Counted from the stretch's first letter, positions 1 through 11,065 are shown. The stretch is DNA of 64,000 bases from Serratia liquefaciens (GCF_027594825.1 NZ_CP088930.1:2603019-2667018), one strand, 5' to 3'. The notes: generated by a model not told the origin, from the sequence alone. Made by a program: numbers and translations.

Positions 1-486
1 TTTCAGCAGGCGGGCATCTTGCCGCGCGCTTTCCGTTCCCAGCGTCTGCAATGCCAGAAAACGCTCTACGGTACGCTGAAAATCCTGCCCCAACTGATGC
101 TGAAAACCGCTCAACACCTCCGGGCGGATCCCCGGCCAGTCATCCTGAGCGGCAAAACAGGGTGATGAAGCTACGGTGATCAACCCGCTCACCCGTTGCG
201 GCTGCAGCAATGCAATCTGGCTGGCCACCAGCCCGCCCAGCGACCAGCCCAGCCACCAGGCCTTCGCCGGCGCCGCTGCCATTACGGTTTCCGCCATCTG
301 TTCGAGTGACATCGGGCCAAATCCCAGGCTACGGCCATAGCCCGGCAGGTCGACCAGATGCAGGCGGAAATGCGGCGTCAGTCGCTCAATCATGCAATGC
401 CACACTTCGGCATTCAGCCCCCAGCCGTGGAGCAGCACAAGATCGCGATCGCCTTCACCTATTGTTTGCCAGTACAACGCACTCAT
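1..486 (-). CDS. bioH: BioH, pimeloyl-ACP methyl ester carboxylesterase (3' end outside window)
   Basis: The first 162 codons of an alpha/beta hydrolase are visible; the C-terminus lies beyond the left edge. The N-terminus shows the oxyanion-loop motif [12 protein letters not shown] and the nucleophile elbow GWSLGG, with Ser82 at the same position as in E. coli BioH. BioH removes the methyl ester from pimeloyl-ACP, closing the fatty-acid-like phase of biotin synthesis in the cytoplasm. The ATG at 486 lies 42 bp from the divergent gntX, the same bioH-gntX-nfuA order as in E. coli. Identity rests on recalled similarity and on synteny. Confidence 0.95.
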   Translation of the reverse strand, partial: MSALYWQTIGEGDRDLVLLHGWGLNAEVWHCMIERLTPHFRLHLVDLPGYGRSLGFGPMSLEQMAETVMAAAPAKAWWLGWSLGGLVASQIALLQPQRVSGLITVASSPCFAAQDDWPGIRPEVLSGFQHQLGQDFQRTVERFLALQTLGTESARQDARLLK

Positions 487-528
487 CCGTTATTGTCCTT
501 TCATTCTCATCCGTCAGGGAGGACGGTT

Positions 529-1212
529 ATGCTATCAATCCAGAGCCGCTGTTGGCTATGCCGACAGTCGCTGCGTCTTCATGGTCAGGGGATCTGCAGC
601 TACTGCCTGCGCCACATGCCCGCCAAACCTTTGTGCTGCCCCCGCTGCGGCCTGCCCGCCGGCGATGCCAGATTACCTTGTGGCCGCTGCCTGCAACAGC
701 CGCCACCCTGGCAGGCGCTGGTGTTCGTCAATGGCTACGCCGCGCCGCTGCGCCAACTGATAAAAAAGTTCAAGTTTCAGCACACGCCGGAGCTGGCCCC
801 GCTGCTGGCGCGGCTAATCCTGCTGAACTGGCAACAGGCGCATCGAGAGCAATATCTGAACAGACCCGATATCATTTTAGCGGTACCCTTACAGGCAAAA
901 CGTTGCTGGCGGCGCGGCTATAATCAGAGCGATCTGCTGGCGCGGCCGCTGGCCCACTGGCTAGGGTGCGATTATCGCTCCGCCGCCCTGAGCCGGGTGC
1001 GTAAAACGGCCCCGCAGCTACGGCTATCGGCCCGCGCGCGGCGGCGCAATTTGCGCGGTGCGTTTCGTTGCCATGAAGCCATGACGGGCCGACACGTCGC
1101 CCTGCTGGACGATGTGGTGACGACCGGCAGCACGGTCATGGAAATCGCTAAGTTGTTGCAGCGGCAGGGAGTCGCATCGATCCAGATCTGGTGCGTTTGC
1201 CGCACGTTGTAG
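529..1212 (+). CDS. gntX: GntX/ComF-family phosphoribosyltransferase-like protein
   Basis: A 227-residue ComF-family protein. An N-terminal cysteine cluster (CWLC, CSYC, CCPRC, CGRC within about the first 65 residues) looks like a small zinc-binding module. The C-terminal half is a phosphoribosyltransferase fold with the PRPP-loop motif LLDDVVTTGST. GntX/YhgH has been linked to use of external DNA as a nutrient in E. coli; the biochemical role is unsettled. The open frame extends upstream to 358, but the ATG at 529 has an AGGGAGGA ribosome site at about 516-523 and matches the usual family N-terminus, so it is preferred. Confidence 0.9.
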   Translation: MLSIQSRCWLCRQSLRLHGQGICSYCLRHMPAKPLCCPRCGLPAGDARLPCGRCLQQPPPWQALVFVNGYAAPLRQLIKKFKFQHTPELAPLLARLILLNWQQAHREQYLNRPDIILAVPLQAKRCWRRGYNQSDLLARPLAHWLGCDYRSAALSRVRKTAPQLRLSARARRRNLRGAFRCHEAMTGRHVALLDDVVTTGSTVMEIAKLLQRQGVASIQIWCVCRTL

Positions 1213-1279
1213 TGCCAGGGCAATGGGCGTATTATAACCTAGTATTAAAGTCAACTATTTGAACTAACGAGCTAATGCC

Positions 1280-1855
1280 ATGATTCGTATAACAGATACT
1301 GCACAGGAACACTTTGCCAAACTGCTGGCAAACCAAGAGGAAGGCACCCAAATCCGCGTATTCGTGATCAACCCGGGTACGCCTACGGCCGAATGCGGTG
1401 TCTCTTATTGCCCGCCGGACGCCGTGGAAGCGACAGACACCGAGCTGAAGTTCGAAAAGCTGTCCGCCTATATCGACGAGCTGAGCAAACCGTATCTGGA
1501 AGATGCCGAAATCGACTTCGTCACCGACCAACTGGGCTCGCAGCTGACGCTGAAAGCGCCAAACGCCAAAATGCGCAAGGTAGACGACAACGCACCGCTG
1601 ATGGAACGTGTTGAATACGTGCTGCAGTCGCAGATCAACCCACAGCTGGCCGGCCACGGCGGCCGCGTGACGCTGATGGAAATCACCGATGATAGCCTGG
1701 CCATCCTGCAGTTCGGCGGCGGCTGTAACGGTTGTTCAATGGTCGACGTGACGCTGAAGGAAGGCATCGAGAAAGAGCTGCTGCAGAAGTTCCCTGAACT
1801 GAAAGGCGTGCGCGATTTGACCGAGCACCAGCGCGGCGAGCACTCTTACTACTGA
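1280..1855 (+). CDS. nfuA: NfuA, iron-sulfur cluster carrier
   Basis: 191 residues, the same length as E. coli NfuA. The N-terminal part is a degenerate A-type carrier domain. The C-terminal Nfu domain carries the cluster-binding CxxC motif in [10 protein letters not shown], at Cys149 and Cys152. NfuA accepts Fe-S clusters from the Isc/Suf machinery and delivers them to apo-proteins such as lipoyl synthase and aconitase, especially under oxidative or iron stress. It lies 67 bp after gntX on the same strand and ends at a strong hairpin shared with the convergent malQ. In E. coli gntT follows nfuA; here malQ does. Confidence 0.97.
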   Translation: MIRITDTAQEHFAKLLANQEEGTQIRVFVINPGTPTAECGVSYCPPDAVEATDTELKFEKLSAYIDELSKPYLEDAEIDFVTDQLGSQLTLKAPNAKMRKVDDNAPLMERVEYVLQSQINPQLAGHGGRVTLMEITDDSLAILQFGGGCNGCSMVDVTLKEGIEKELLQKFPELKGVRDLTEHQRGEHSYY

Positions 1856-1892
1856 TCTCCTGAACCAGGGCTGCCTGCCCAGGGCGGATAAA

Positions 1893-1928
1893 AAAATGCC
1901 GGATTAGGTTAAGCCAATCCGGCATTTT
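1893..1928. terminator. Bidirectional terminator between nfuA and malQ
   Basis: A 13-bp perfect inverted repeat (AAAATGCCGGATT at 1893-1905 and its complement at 1916-1928) with a 10-nt loop. A-tracts on one side and T-tracts on the other let it act as an intrinsic terminator in both directions. Confidence 0.85.
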
Positions 1929-1940
1929 CACGATGTGCAA

Positions 1941-4031
1941 TTACCCCACCGAGACCTTGCGCCGCCGCTTGTCCAAATCCTTCAGCAGGCGATTGACCTG
2001 CTGATCGGCAAACATCTCTTCCAGAGTTTTAGTCAGTTTACGCCGCCAGTTAGGGTACTGATTGCTGGTGCCGGGAATATTGACCGGGTCCGCCATATCC
2101 AGCCAGTCTTCCGGCTGCAGACCCAGCAAGGCGCTGGCGCTGTCGGCAACATAACGCTGCAAACCACGGTTAAGCAGCGGGCTCATATTCAACAACGCCG
2201 CCTTTTTACCCACTTTCTGCGGCACACAGCCATAGTGATGCAAACCGTCCAGTAACCCCTGCTTGGCGCGTTCGCGATCGGCGAACAGCTCTTTCAGGAT
2301 CTCCGCGTCCGGATACAGCCCCAGCTTGTTGCCAAGCTTCAGATCGCCACTTTGCCAATAACCGCGCAGCGTCGGCAGGTCGTGCGTGGTGATGGTCGCC
2401 ATCGCCTGAACCGGATAGGCCTGCGGGGCGCGGAAGTGGTTCTCGCCGTCGCGTTCGAAGTACAGCACCTTATAGGAATAAACGCCGCTGTCGCGCAGCT
2501 TGCCGACGATTTCCACCGGAACGGTACCGAGGTCCTCACCAATCACCATGCAGCGGTGACGTTGACTTTCCAGCGCCAGCACCGCCAGCAGATCATCTAC
2601 CGGATATTTCACGTAGGCGCCGTGAACGGCGGTTTCACCGTAAGGGATCCACCATAAACGCAGTAACGCCATCACATGATCAATACGCAGCGCACCGCAG
2701 CTGGTCATATTGGCGCGCAGCAGATCGATAAACGGCTGATAGCCACGAGCCGCCATCACATGCGGATCCATCGGCGGCAGCCCCCAGTTTTGCCCCAGCG
2801 GCCCGAGAATGTCCGGCGGTGCGCCAACCGAGGCTTTCAGGCAATACAGCTCGCGTTCGCACCAGGTTTCCGCTCCCCCTTCCGCCACGCCAACCGCCAG
2901 ATCGCGATACAGGCCAATCGGCATCTGCTGTTGCTGACTCTGGCGGAAACAGTCGGCGAACTGGCTGGCAGCCAGCCACTGCAGCCACAGGTAAAATCGC
3001 ACCTGTTCTTGCTGCTGCTGACAAAATTGCTTTACCGCAGCGCTGTCACCCTGCTGATATTCTTTCGGCCAGGCCGGCCAACCCCACAGGCTGTCATCAG
3101 CGGCCGCAAGATGAGCATGCAGCGCGTCGAATGCCGCCTGCTGATACAAACTTTCACCGCCGTCGATAACAAACTGCTCGAATGCCTGGCGCTGCTCGTC
3201 ACCGGGTTTGCGCGACTGGAACAGCGGGAATGCCAATTGCAACGCCGCCAGCTTAAGCTGCGTCACCTTGGTGTAATTCACCCGATCGCTGCCACGGGCC
3301 TCCGCCAGCTTTTTTTGCGTTGCCGGTTTCAGCCACCATTGCTGGGCGGCTTCGTTGCGTTGGAAATCTTCCACCGCATTCACATCGATATAGATCACGT
3401 TCAGCCAGCGGCGCGATGACGGGCTGTACGGGCTGGCACTTTCCGGGTTGGCCGGATACAGCGAGTGAATCGGGTTCAGTCCGACAAAAGCGCCGCCCCG
3501 TTCACCGACCTGCTCCACCATCTGGCGCAGGTCGCCAAAGTCGCCGATGCCCCAGTTGCGATCGGAGCGAAGGGTATAAAGCTGGACGCAAGCGCCCCAC
3601 AGCTTCTTGCCGGTCAACAAGGCATCCGGTTCGAAGCAGCGTTTCGGCGCCACAATCAACCGGCACTGCCACTGCTGTTCGCCCTGTGTCAGCGTCAGTT
3701 GATGGTAGCCCGTTGGCAATTCAGCCGGCAGGGTGAAGGTTTTGCGTGCGCTGGCGCGGCCTTGCTGCCGGCCGCCGTCTTCACGCAGCAGCGTCCACTG
3801 ATACTCACCGCTGCCCGCCAGCGGCAATGCCACCGGCGCACCCTGATAAAACACCTTCACCGCCGGCAGCGGCGTCACCGCAGCCTCCTGCGGTTTGGCG
3901 CTCCGACCCATGGCGTCCAGCAGCCTGCGCTTGGTGTCCTCAGCGATCGCCTGCTGTTGACCATGGGCATTAATATAATCGGCAGCGATACCCGCCTGAG
4001 CTGCCGCCTGATCGATGACCTTGCGATCCAT
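1941..4031 (-). CDS. malQ: MalQ, 4-alpha-glucanotransferase (amylomaltase)
   Basis: 696 residues, glycoside hydrolase family 77. Family motifs are visible in order: ALRIDHVMALLRLWWIP with the nucleophilic Asp, IGEDLGTVP with the acid/base Glu, and TTHDLPTLRGYW with the third catalytic Asp. The enzyme transfers dextrinyl units between maltodextrins, releasing glucose and longer chains that MalP then phosphorolyses. It begins 9 bp after the malP stop codon, so the two form the malPQ operon, expected to be activated by MalT with maltotriose. Confidence 0.97.
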   Translation of the reverse strand: MDRKVIDQAAAQAGIAADYINAHGQQQAIAEDTKRRLLDAMGRSAKPQEAAVTPLPAVKVFYQGAPVALPLAGSGEYQWTLLREDGGRQQGRASARKTFTLPAELPTGYHQLTLTQGEQQWQCRLIVAPKRCFEPDALLTGKKLWGACVQLYTLRSDRNWGIGDFGDLRQMVEQVGERGGAFVGLNPIHSLYPANPESASPYSPSSRRWLNVIYIDVNAVEDFQRNEAAQQWWLKPATQKKLAEARGSDRVNYTKVTQLKLAALQLAFPLFQSRKPGDEQRQAFEQFVIDGGESLYQQAAFDALHAHLAAADDSLWGWPAWPKEYQQGDSAAVKQFCQQQQEQVRFYLWLQWLAASQFADCFRQSQQQQMPIGLYRDLAVGVAEGGAETWCERELYCLKASVGAPPDILGPLGQNWGLPPMDPHVMAARGYQPFIDLLRANMTSCGALRIDHVMALLRLWWIPYGETAVHGAYVKYPVDDLLAVLALESQRHRCMVIGEDLGTVPVEIVGKLRDSGVYSYKVLYFERDGENHFRAPQAYPVQAMATITTHDLPTLRGYWQSGDLKLGNKLGLYPDAEILKELFADRERAKQGLLDGLHHYGCVPQKVGKKAALLNMSPLLNRGLQRYVADSASALLGLQPEDWLDMADPVNIPGTSNQYPNWRRKLTKTLEEMFADQQVNRLLKDLDKRRRKVSVG

Positions 4032-4040
4032 TCGCTCTCC

Positions 4041-6446
4041 TTAACGCTTGGCTTGCCAGATACGCTGCTGGTAGTCGCGGATCGAGCGATCCGAACTGAA
4101 CATCCCAACGCGTGCGGTGTTAAGAATAGTACGACGCGTCCATTCATCACGGTCACGATAGAGTTCGTCTACCTGCTGTTGAGCTTTGCAGTAAGAAGCA
4201 AAGTCCGCCAGCACCAGATAAGGGTCGCCGCCCTCCAGCAGGCTGTGCAGCATCATGTCGAAAGCATGCTTGTCGCCGTTGCTGAATGCGCCGCTCGCCA
4301 ATTCGTCCAAAATCGCTTTCAGGTGTTTGTCTTTCTTGCGGTAGCTGAGCGGATCGTAGCCTTTCGCCAGCAGCGCCTTCACCTGATCCACGGTGTTGCC
4401 GAAGATAAAGATGTTGTCTTCGCCCACCTGCTCGGCGATTTCCACGTTAGCGCCATCCAGCGTGCCGACGGTCAGCGCGCCGTTTAACGCCAGCTTCATG
4501 TTGCCGGTCCCAGAAGCTTCTTTACCGGCGGTGGAGATCTGTTCGGAGATATCCGCGGCCGGGATCATCAGCTCAGCGACGGAAACGCGGTAATCAGGAA
4601 TAAACGCCACTTTCAGGCGATCCTTCACCAGCGGATCGTTGTTGATCTTCGAAGCCGCCTGGTTGATCGCATAAATGATATTTTTCGCCAGGTAATAGCC
4701 CGGAGCCGCTTTGGCGCCAAACAGGAACACGCGCGGTACGATATCCAACTGAGGGTTATCGCGCAGTTGGCGATACAGCGACAGGATATGCAGCAGGTTA
4801 AGGTGCTGGCGTTTGTATTCGTGCAGGCGCTTGATCTGCACGTCGAAAATCGCGTCCGGGTTCAGTTTCAACCCCATGACGTCGTGCACATAATTGGCCA
4901 ATACAACTTTATTATCGCGTTTGATTTGCTGATAGCGCTGACGGAACGCCGCGTCATCGGCAAACTTCTCCAACCCTTTCAACGCGTCAAGATCGTTAGC
5001 CCACTCCACCTTCAGCGTTTCGTCGATTAGCCCAGACAGCGCCGGGTTACACTGCTTCAGCCAGCGGCGCGGCGTGATGCCGTTGGTGACGTTGTGGAAT
5101 TTGTTCGGCCACAGTTGGTGGTATTCCGGGAACAGATCTTTCACCACCAAATCGGAGTGCAATTGCGCCACACCGTTGACCGCAAAGCCGCTGACCACGC
5201 ACAGGTTAGCCATGCGAACCTGCTTGTTATGGTGCACCGCTAACTTGGCCCACACCGCGTCGTCACCCGGCCAGTGTTGGTCCACCAGCTTTTTGAAGTT
5301 GGCGTTGATCTGCTTGATGATGGAGAAGTGGCGGGGCAGCAGACTGCGTACCAGCTTCTCATCCCAGCACTCCAGCGCTTCCGGCATCAGGGTATGGTTG
5401 GTGTAGGCGAAGGTCTTGCTGGTGATGGCCCAGGCGGCATCCCACGCCAACTGATGTTCATCCAACAGAATGCGCAGCATTTCCGGAATGGCGATGGTCG
5501 GGTGGGTGTCGTTAAGCTGGATCACTTCGTACTTCGGCAGATCTTCAATCTTGCGGCCCGCCAGATGGTGCTTACGCAGGATATCCGCCACCGAGCAGGC
5601 ACACTGGAAGTATTGTTGCATCAGGCGCAGGCGCTTGCCCGCCTGGTGGTTGTCATTCGGGTACAGCACCTTGGTCAGCTTGGCCGCTTCAACGCCCTGC
5701 TTCTCCGCCTGCAGGAATTTACCGTCGTTGAAATCACTCAGATTAAACGGATGCTGATGAGTCGCCTGCCACAGGCGCAGCGGTTGAGTCACGCCATTGC
5801 GGAAGCCCAATACCGGCAGATCCCAGGCCTCGCCGCGCAGGGTAAATGCCGGGCGCCACAGTTCGCGGCCATCGGCCAATTTCTCCAGTTTCCCGCCGAT
5901 GCCCACATCCACCGACAGCGCGGCGTTGTGGCGGAACCACGGGTAGCTTTCGCGCTGCCAGTTATCCGGCGCTTCCTGCTGCTGGCCGTCGCTAAACGAC
6001 TGGCGGAACAGCCCGTATTGGTAATTCAACCCGTAGCCGGTGGCCGGTTGCTCCACCGTCGCCATCGAATCCAGGAAACAGGCCGCCAAACGCCCCAGCC
6101 CGCCATTGCCTAACGCCGGATCGGTTTCCTGCTCCAGCAGATCCGCCAGCTTGATATCCTGTTCCGCCAATGCCTGCTCGACGGTGTCATACCAGCCCAG
6201 GTTAATCAGGTTGTTGGCCGTCAGGCGACCAATCAGAAACTCCATCGAAATGTAGTTCACGTGGCGCAGCGGCTTGCTGCTTTTGCGCGGTGCAGGTTGT
6301 GCAGCCAACTGCTCGGCCAATGCCGCGCTTACCGCCTCCCACCATTGGTGCTGAGTCATCTGTTGTGCAGAACTGAGGCCAAACTTTTGCCACTGACGGG
6401 TCAGTGCCGCCAGGAAAGCATCCTTTTTAAGCGTAGGCTGGGACAT
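4041..6446 (-). CDS. malP: MalP, maltodextrin phosphorylase
   Basis: 801 residues, glycosyltransferase family 35. The pyridoxal-phosphate lysine lies in [14 protein letters not shown], and the HEYKRQ and [12 protein letters not shown] motifs of glycogen phosphorylases are present. It releases glucose-1-phosphate from maltodextrins. The frame extends ten codons upstream to 6476, but the ATG at 6446 (MSQPTLKK) has a GGATAGAGAG ribosome site and matches the E. coli N-terminus. It is the first gene of malPQ and divergent from malT. Compared with the GlgP encoded at 21177-23624, the sequence differs clearly, as expected for the malto-oligosaccharide-specific enzyme. Confidence 0.97.
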   Translation of the reverse strand: MSQPTLKKDAFLAALTRQWQKFGLSSAQQMTQHQWWEAVSAALAEQLAAQPAPRKSSKPLRHVNYISMEFLIGRLTANNLINLGWYDTVEQALAEQDIKLADLLEQETDPALGNGGLGRLAACFLDSMATVEQPATGYGLNYQYGLFRQSFSDGQQQEAPDNWQRESYPWFRHNAALSVDVGIGGKLEKLADGRELWRPAFTLRGEAWDLPVLGFRNGVTQPLRLWQATHQHPFNLSDFNDGKFLQAEKQGVEAAKLTKVLYPNDNHQAGKRLRLMQQYFQCACSVADILRKHHLAGRKIEDLPKYEVIQLNDTHPTIAIPEMLRILLDEHQLAWDAAWAITSKTFAYTNHTLMPEALECWDEKLVRSLLPRHFSIIKQINANFKKLVDQHWPGDDAVWAKLAVHHNKQVRMANLCVVSGFAVNGVAQLHSDLVVKDLFPEYHQLWPNKFHNVTNGITPRRWLKQCNPALSGLIDETLKVEWANDLDALKGLEKFADDAAFRQRYQQIKRDNKVVLANYVHDVMGLKLNPDAIFDVQIKRLHEYKRQHLNLLHILSLYRQLRDNPQLDIVPRVFLFGAKAAPGYYLAKNIIYAINQAASKINNDPLVKDRLKVAFIPDYRVSVAELMIPAADISEQISTAGKEASGTGNMKLALNGALTVGTLDGANVEIAEQVGEDNIFIFGNTVDQVKALLAKGYDPLSYRKKDKHLKAILDELASGAFSNGDKHAFDMMLHSLLEGGDPYLVLADFASYCKAQQQVDELYRDRDEWTRRTILNTARVGMFSSDRSIRDYQQRIWQAKR

Positions 6447-6988
6447 AAAAAACTCTCTATCCAGTAAGTGGGTCAAATTAGCGTTATCGTGCCGGGGAGA
6501 AAGAGTGAAGGCATCATCCCGCCTGGGGATTAGCTGGGGAGGAGGATTGGGGCGTAGCTAAAATTGTGATCTCAGGCACTTTTTGACTCCCTTGCATCAT
6601 GCAAAAAAGCCCACCGACGGACGCAGTGAGCACTGAGAACAAGGTGAAAACTTGTTCAATGACGTTAGCACAGTTATTGCAGAGGCTACAGTCGCCTGCG
6701 CGCCCATAAATGCTTTCCTGTACCTGCGTCACTTAAGCGCGCTAAAACACCACGCTTCCACAGGGCTTTAGCTGTAAACGTAAAAAAGTGTGATCAATAG
6801 CAATATAACTCCAAGCCGATGCGGAACCTTGTTGCAATACGTTTAACGTTGTCAGAAGTTAGGAGGGGGATTAATTACGAGCCATAAAATAATTAACCCC
6901 ACTCCGATCCCGGCAGGCGTCGCGATGCAATGAACGTCAACGGGCAGGCCAACGGCTACGGAAACCGCGATTTTCACTCTGGAATACT
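6447..6988. other. malP-malT intergenic control region
   Basis: 542 bp separate the divergent malP and malT genes. The left part (about 6494-6545) is rich in MalT-box-like decamers near malP. A half CRP-like TGTGA lies at 6789-6793, without a clean second half, on the malT side. malT itself has only a weak GGA ribosome site, in line with the low expression of this activator in E. coli. No convincing gene is seen; a 72-codon leftward frame at 6514-6732 overlaps the control sites and resembles nothing known to me. Confidence 0.6.
6494..6545 (+). promoter_or_regulatory. Cluster of MalT-box-like sites upstream of malPQ
   Basis: GGGGAGGAGG at 6536-6545 is a perfect match to the MalT box consensus GGGGA(T/G)GAGG. 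Weaker matches are GGGGAGAAAG at 6494-6503 (8/10) and, on the opposite strand, CGGGATGATG at 6512-6521 (8/10). Their position 50-100 bp upstream of malP fits activation of malPQ by MalT. The site assignment is inference from the consensus. Confidence 0.65.
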
Positions 6989-9703
6989 ATGCTAATCCCA
7001 TCAAAACTGAGCCGTCCGGTACGGCTGCAAAATACCGTGATCCGCGATCGCCTGCTGGCCAAATTAGCCAGCACGGCCAACTATCGTCTGACATTGGTCA
7101 ATTGCCCTGCGGGATACGGGAAAACGACGCTGGTCGCTCAGTGGGCGGCCGGCAAATCAGATTTAGGCTGGTATTCGCTGGATGAAAGCGACAACCAGCC
7201 CGAGCGCTTCGCCAGCTACCTGATCGCCGCCTTGCAACACGCCAGCGGCGGCCACTGCGTCAAAAGCGAAGCACTGAGTCAAAAGCATCAGTACGCCAGC
7301 CTGTCGGCACTGTTCGCCCAAGTGTTTATCGAGCTTTCCGACTGGCATCAGCCACTGTATCTGGTGATTGACGACTACCATCTGATCACCAATGACGTGA
7401 TTCATGAAGCCATGCGCTTTTTCCTGCGCCACCAGCCGGAAAATCTGACGCTGATCCTGCTGTCCCGCACCTTGCCGCCGTTGGGCATTGCCAACCTGCG
7501 CGTGCGTGACCAACTTTTGGAAATGGGCACGCAGCAGCTGGCGTTTACCCATCAAGAAGCCAAACAGTTCTTTGACTGCCGCCTGACGGCCCCCATGGAA
7601 CAGCATGACAGCAGCCGGCTGTGCGATGAGGTCGAAGGTTGGGCTACCGCGCTGCAGCTCATTGCGTTATCCGCCCGTCAGTCCACCTCTTCCGCCCAGC
7701 AGTCGGCCAAACGCCTGGCGGGCCTTAATGCCAGTCACCTGTCGGATTATCTGGTGGACGAAGTGTTGGATCACGTCGATGCCGAGGCTCGCGCCTTCCT
7801 GCTGCGTTGTTCGGTGCTGCGTTCCATGAACGATGCGCTGATCGTCCGCCTGACCGGCGAAGACAACGGCCAGCAACGGCTGGAAGAGCTGGAGCGTCAG
7901 GGCTTGTTTATCCACCGCATGGACGACAGCGGCGAGTGGTTCTGTTTCCACCCGTTGTTCGCCACCTTCCTGCGTCAGCGTTGCCAATGGGAATTGGCGC
8001 TGGAGCTGCCGGGCCTGCACCGGGCCGCCGCCGAAGGCTGGCTGGCGCTGGGGTATCCCGCAGAGGCGATCCACCACGCGCTGGCGGCCAGTGACGTCAG
8101 CATGCTACGCGATATTCTGTTGCAGCACGCCTGGTCGCTGTTCCACCACAGTGAGCTGGCCCTGCTGGAAGAGTGTCTGAACGCGCTTCCCTACGAAAAG
8201 CTGATCCAAAACCCCAAGCTTGCACTGCTGCAGGCCTGGCTGGCGCAGAGTCAGCACCGCTATATCGAAGTGAACACCTTGCTGGAGCGTGCCGAACAGG
8301 CGATGCGCGAGCATAAAATTGACGTCGATCGCACCCTGCACGCCGAATTTGATGCCCTGCGCGCGCAGGTGGCAATCAACGCCGGGAAGCCGGAAGAGGC
8401 CGAACGCCTGGCCACCGAAGCGCTGAAATTCCTGCCGCTTTCCAGCTATTACAGCCGCATCGTCGCCACCTCGGTCACCGGCGAAGTCCATCACTGCAAA
8501 GGCGAGCTGGCTCGCGCACTGCCGATGATGCAGCAAACCGAGCAGATGGCCCGACGCCATCAGGCATACCACTACGCGCTGTGGGCGCTGTTGCAGCAGA
8601 GCGAAATTCTGATTGCCCAGGGGTTCCTGCAGGCCGCTTACGAAACGCAGGACAAAGCTTTTGAGCTGGTGCGCGAACAGCATCTGGAACAGCTGCCGAT
8701 GCACGAGTTCTTGCTGCGTATCCGTTCACAAATTCTGTGGTCCTGGTCGCGGCTGGACGAAGCGGAAGACGCCGCCCGCGAAGGCCTGAAAATCCTGGCC
8801 AACTACCAGCCCCAACAGCAGTTGCAGTGCATTGCCATGTTGGCCAAGTGCTCGCTGGCGCGCGGCGATCTGGATAACGCCAATGCGCATATGCAACGTT
8901 GCGAAGTCCTGCTGCACGGCTCTCAATACCACCGCGACTGGCTGACCAATGCCGACAAACCGCGGGTGATCCACTGGCAGATGACCGGCGACACCGCAGC
9001 CGCGGCCCAATGGCTGCGCCAGACCGAAAAACCCGGCATGGCGGACAACCACTTTATGCAGGGCCAGTGGCGCAACATTGCCCGGGTGCAGATCATGCTG
9101 GGCCAGTATGAAGAGGCCGAAGTGGTGCTCGATGAGCTCAACGACAATGCCCGCCGCCTGCGTCTGGTCAGCGATCTGAACCGTAACCTGTTGCTCAGCA
9201 ACCAGCTTTACTGGCAGATGGAGCGTAAAAGCGACGCGCAAAAAGTTCTGATGGAGGCGCTTTCACTGGCCAGCCGCACCGGATTTATCAGCCATTTCGT
9301 CATTGAAGGCGAAGCGATGGCGCAGCAACTGCGCCAATTGATTCAGCTTAATACGCTGCCGGAGTTGGAAAATCATCGCGCTCAACGTATTCTGCGCGAT
9401 ATCAACCAGCATCATCGGCATAAGTTCGCGCATTTTGACGAGAACTTCGTCGATAAGCTGCTAACTCACCCTCAGGTACCGGAACTGATCCGCACCAGTC
9501 CGCTGACGCAGCGCGAATGGCAGGTACTGGGGCTGATTTATTCCGGCTACAGCAACGACCAAATCGCCGGCGAACTGGACGTGGCAGCCACCACCATCAA
9601 AACCCATATCCGCAACCTGTACCAAAAGTTGGGCGTAGCCCACCGCCAGGAAGCGGTACAGCAGGCGCAGCAACTGCTGAAGATGATGGGGTACGGCGCC
9701 TGA
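6989..9703 (+). CDS. malT: MalT, ATP- and maltotriose-dependent transcriptional activator
   Basis: 904 residues (E. coli MalT has 901). The N-terminal STAND-type ATPase has a Walker A motif [10 protein letters not shown] at about residues 39-48 and a Walker B-like [10 protein letters not shown]. The middle is a TPR-like alpha-helical sugar-sensing region. The end (about 837-904) is a LuxR-type helix-turn-helix, with [12 protein letters not shown] and the recognition segment [15 protein letters not shown]. MalT binds ATP and maltotriose, multimerises and activates the mal genes. It is divergent from malPQ. Confidence 0.97.
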   Translation: MLIPSKLSRPVRLQNTVIRDRLLAKLASTANYRLTLVNCPAGYGKTTLVAQWAAGKSDLGWYSLDESDNQPERFASYLIAALQHASGGHCVKSEALSQKHQYASLSALFAQVFIELSDWHQPLYLVIDDYHLITNDVIHEAMRFFLRHQPENLTLILLSRTLPPLGIANLRVRDQLLEMGTQQLAFTHQEAKQFFDCRLTAPMEQHDSSRLCDEVEGWATALQLIALSARQSTSSAQQSAKRLAGLNASHLSDYLVDEVLDHVDAEARAFLLRCSVLRSMNDALIVRLTGEDNGQQRLEELERQGLFIHRMDDSGEWFCFHPLFATFLRQRCQWELALELPGLHRAAAEGWLALGYPAEAIHHALAASDVSMLRDILLQHAWSLFHHSELALLEECLNALPYEKLIQNPKLALLQAWLAQSQHRYIEVNTLLERAEQAMREHKIDVDRTLHAEFDALRAQVAINAGKPEEAERLATEALKFLPLSSYYSRIVATSVTGEVHHCKGELARALPMMQQTEQMARRHQAYHYALWALLQQSEILIAQGFLQAAYETQDKAFELVREQHLEQLPMHEFLLRIRSQILWSWSRLDEAEDAAREGLKILANYQPQQQLQCIAMLAKCSLARGDLDNANAHMQRCEVLLHGSQYHRDWLTNADKPRVIHWQMTGDTAAAAQWLRQTEKPGMADNHFMQGQWRNIARVQIMLGQYEEAEVVLDELNDNARRLRLVSDLNRNLLLSNQLYWQMERKSDAQKVLMEALSLASRTGFISHFVIEGEAMAQQLRQLIQLNTLPELENHRAQRILRDINQHHRHKFAHFDENFVDKLLTHPQVPELIRTSPLTQREWQVLGLIYSGYSNDQIAGELDVAATTIKTHIRNLYQKLGVAHRQEAVQQAQQLLKMMGYGA

Positions 9704-9728
9704 CGAATACAGAAAGGACTAATCGATT

Positions 9729-10277
9729 ATGGAAGATGTCATTATTGGCAACGCTAAAAAAACTGATGCGGGAGAGGTCGTAAGGCTTATCGCACTGGCG
9801 GATAAAGACGCGGTATTGGCCCTGTCTGGCAAAGACGATATCAACGAAGCCCTTTTTCAGTACGAAGTGAACTTCGGCCGCCATGATGTGTATTTTGGCT
9901 ATAAAAATGTCTTCGTGGCTCGGGACAAGGAAAAAATCCTTGGCTGTATCCTCTATTTCAAAGGGGAAGACGAGTCAGGGTTCACGGCCATAACAGAGCA
10001 TCGAGCTGAAATGGAAAATGAATCAGATCCCGATGAAATATATATCGATTCCCTGGCCGTCCTGCCGGAGTGCAGAGGACGAGGGATAGCAAAATCTCTG
10101 ATTAACCGTGTCGTTGAGGAAGCCGGGCGGCAAGGGCTCAATAAAGTCGGCCTTCTGGCCGATACCAAAAAGCCCCACCTGAAAGCCCTGTACCAAAAGC
10201 TAGGGTTCAATGTGACGGCGGAGATAGAGCTGCTCAACGATCGCTACGAAAAGATGACGGTCGAAACGGGCGCGTAA
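9729..10277 (+). CDS. GNAT-family N-acetyltransferase, substrate unknown
   Basis: 182 residues. The acetyl-CoA-binding motif A is visible as IDSLAVLPECRGRGIAKSLI (residues about 100-119), followed by ALYQKLGFNV of motif B. This is the usual GNAT core with an N-terminal extension of roughly 50 residues. It starts 25 bp after malT on the same strand and may be read through from it, yet its lysine- and glutamate-rich composition and lower GC than malT suggest separate origin. No substrate can be assigned. A 12-bp stem hairpin follows it. In E. coli this position after malT leads to the rtc genes, which are absent here. Confidence 0.8.
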   Translation: MEDVIIGNAKKTDAGEVVRLIALADKDAVLALSGKDDINEALFQYEVNFGRHDVYFGYKNVFVARDKEKILGCILYFKGEDESGFTAITEHRAEMENESDPDEIYIDSLAVLPECRGRGIAKSLINRVVEEAGRQGLNKVGLLADTKKPHLKALYQKLGFNVTAEIELLNDRYEKMTVETGA

Positions 10278-10281
10278 TGAG

Positions 10282-10309
10282 TCAGGAAAAGGGGCCGCCC
10301 TTTTCCTGA
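10282..10309 (+). terminator. Hairpin after the GNAT gene
   Basis: TCAGGAAAAGGG at 10282-10293 pairs perfectly with 10298-10309 around a 4-nt loop. No long T-run follows, so termination strength is uncertain. Confidence 0.5.
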
Positions 10310-10374
10310 GATCGTTGATTGAAGCCCGCCATAACACCCCAGGATAATCACCAACGGGGATAACCTCATCGGTT

Positions 10375-11064
10375 TTACCCCTGCCCGTAATAAGCAGCAG
10401 CGCCGTGTTTACGATTGAAGTGCTTTTCCAGCAGATGGTCATCAATACGTCGCAGCTGGGGGTTAATACCGCAGCTGATCCAGGCCATTTTCGCCACCTC
10501 CTCCAGCACCACCGCATTATGCACCGCCTCATCCGGCGTGCTACCCCAACTGAAAGGGCCGTGCTGAAACACGATAATGCCCGGTGTGTACAACGGCTGA
10601 TGGCCCCCCAAGGTTTCGATGATCACCCGCCCGGTATTCAACTCGTATTCGCCGGCAACCTCTTCCGCCGTCAGGGCACGCGTGCAGGCTATATCCCCGG
10701 CAAAATAATCGGCATGGGTAGTGCCAAGCACCGGTATCGATTTACCGGCCTGCGCCCAGGCGGTGGCATGGGTAGAGTGGGTATGCGCGATACCGCCAAT
10801 TTGCGCATACTCCCGATACAATGCCAAATGCGTAGGGGTATCGGAAGAAGGCCGTAAATGCCCTTCCACCACCTCTCCCTGCATATTCACCACCACCATA
10901 TCCTCAGGCTGCATGCTTTCATAAGGCACGCCGCTGGGTTTGATCACCACCCACCCCCGTTCACGATCGATGCCGCTGACGTTGCCCCAGGTATAAGTCA
11001 CCAGCCCATGCGCAGGCAGGGCCATATTCGCGGCATAGACCCGCTGTTTCAGTTGTTCCAGCAT
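10375..11064 (-). CDS. ulaF: UlaF, L-ribulose-5-phosphate 4-epimerase
   Basis: 229 residues, class II aldolase/AraD family. The zinc ligands are visible in [10 protein letters not shown], and GNVSG and KPSG phosphate-binding motifs lie near the N-terminus. It converts L-ribulose-5-phosphate to D-xylulose-5-phosphate, the last step of anaerobic L-ascorbate use, feeding the pentose phosphate pathway. It is the last gene of ulaABCDEF, one base after ulaE. AraD is a close relative; the operon context favours UlaF. Confidence 0.93.
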   Translation of the reverse strand: MLEQLKQRVYAANMALPAHGLVTYTWGNVSGIDRERGWVVIKPSGVPYESMQPEDMVVVNMQGEVVEGHLRPSSDTPTHLALYREYAQIGGIAHTHSTHATAWAQAGKSIPVLGTTHADYFAGDIACTRALTAEEVAGEYELNTGRVIIETLGGHQPLYTPGIIVFQHGPFSWGSTPDEAVHNAVVLEEVAKMAWISCGINPQLRRIDDHLLEKHFNRKHGAAAYYGQG

Positions 11065-11065
11065 A

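Noticed and set aside
210..923. 237-codon frame across the bioH-gntX junction
   Set aside because: Out of frame with both genes; gntX has the zinc-finger and PRTase motifs and a good ribosome site.
6514..6732. 72-codon leftward frame between malP and malT
   Set aside because: It overlaps the MalT-box region, has no recognisable family and no good ribosome site.
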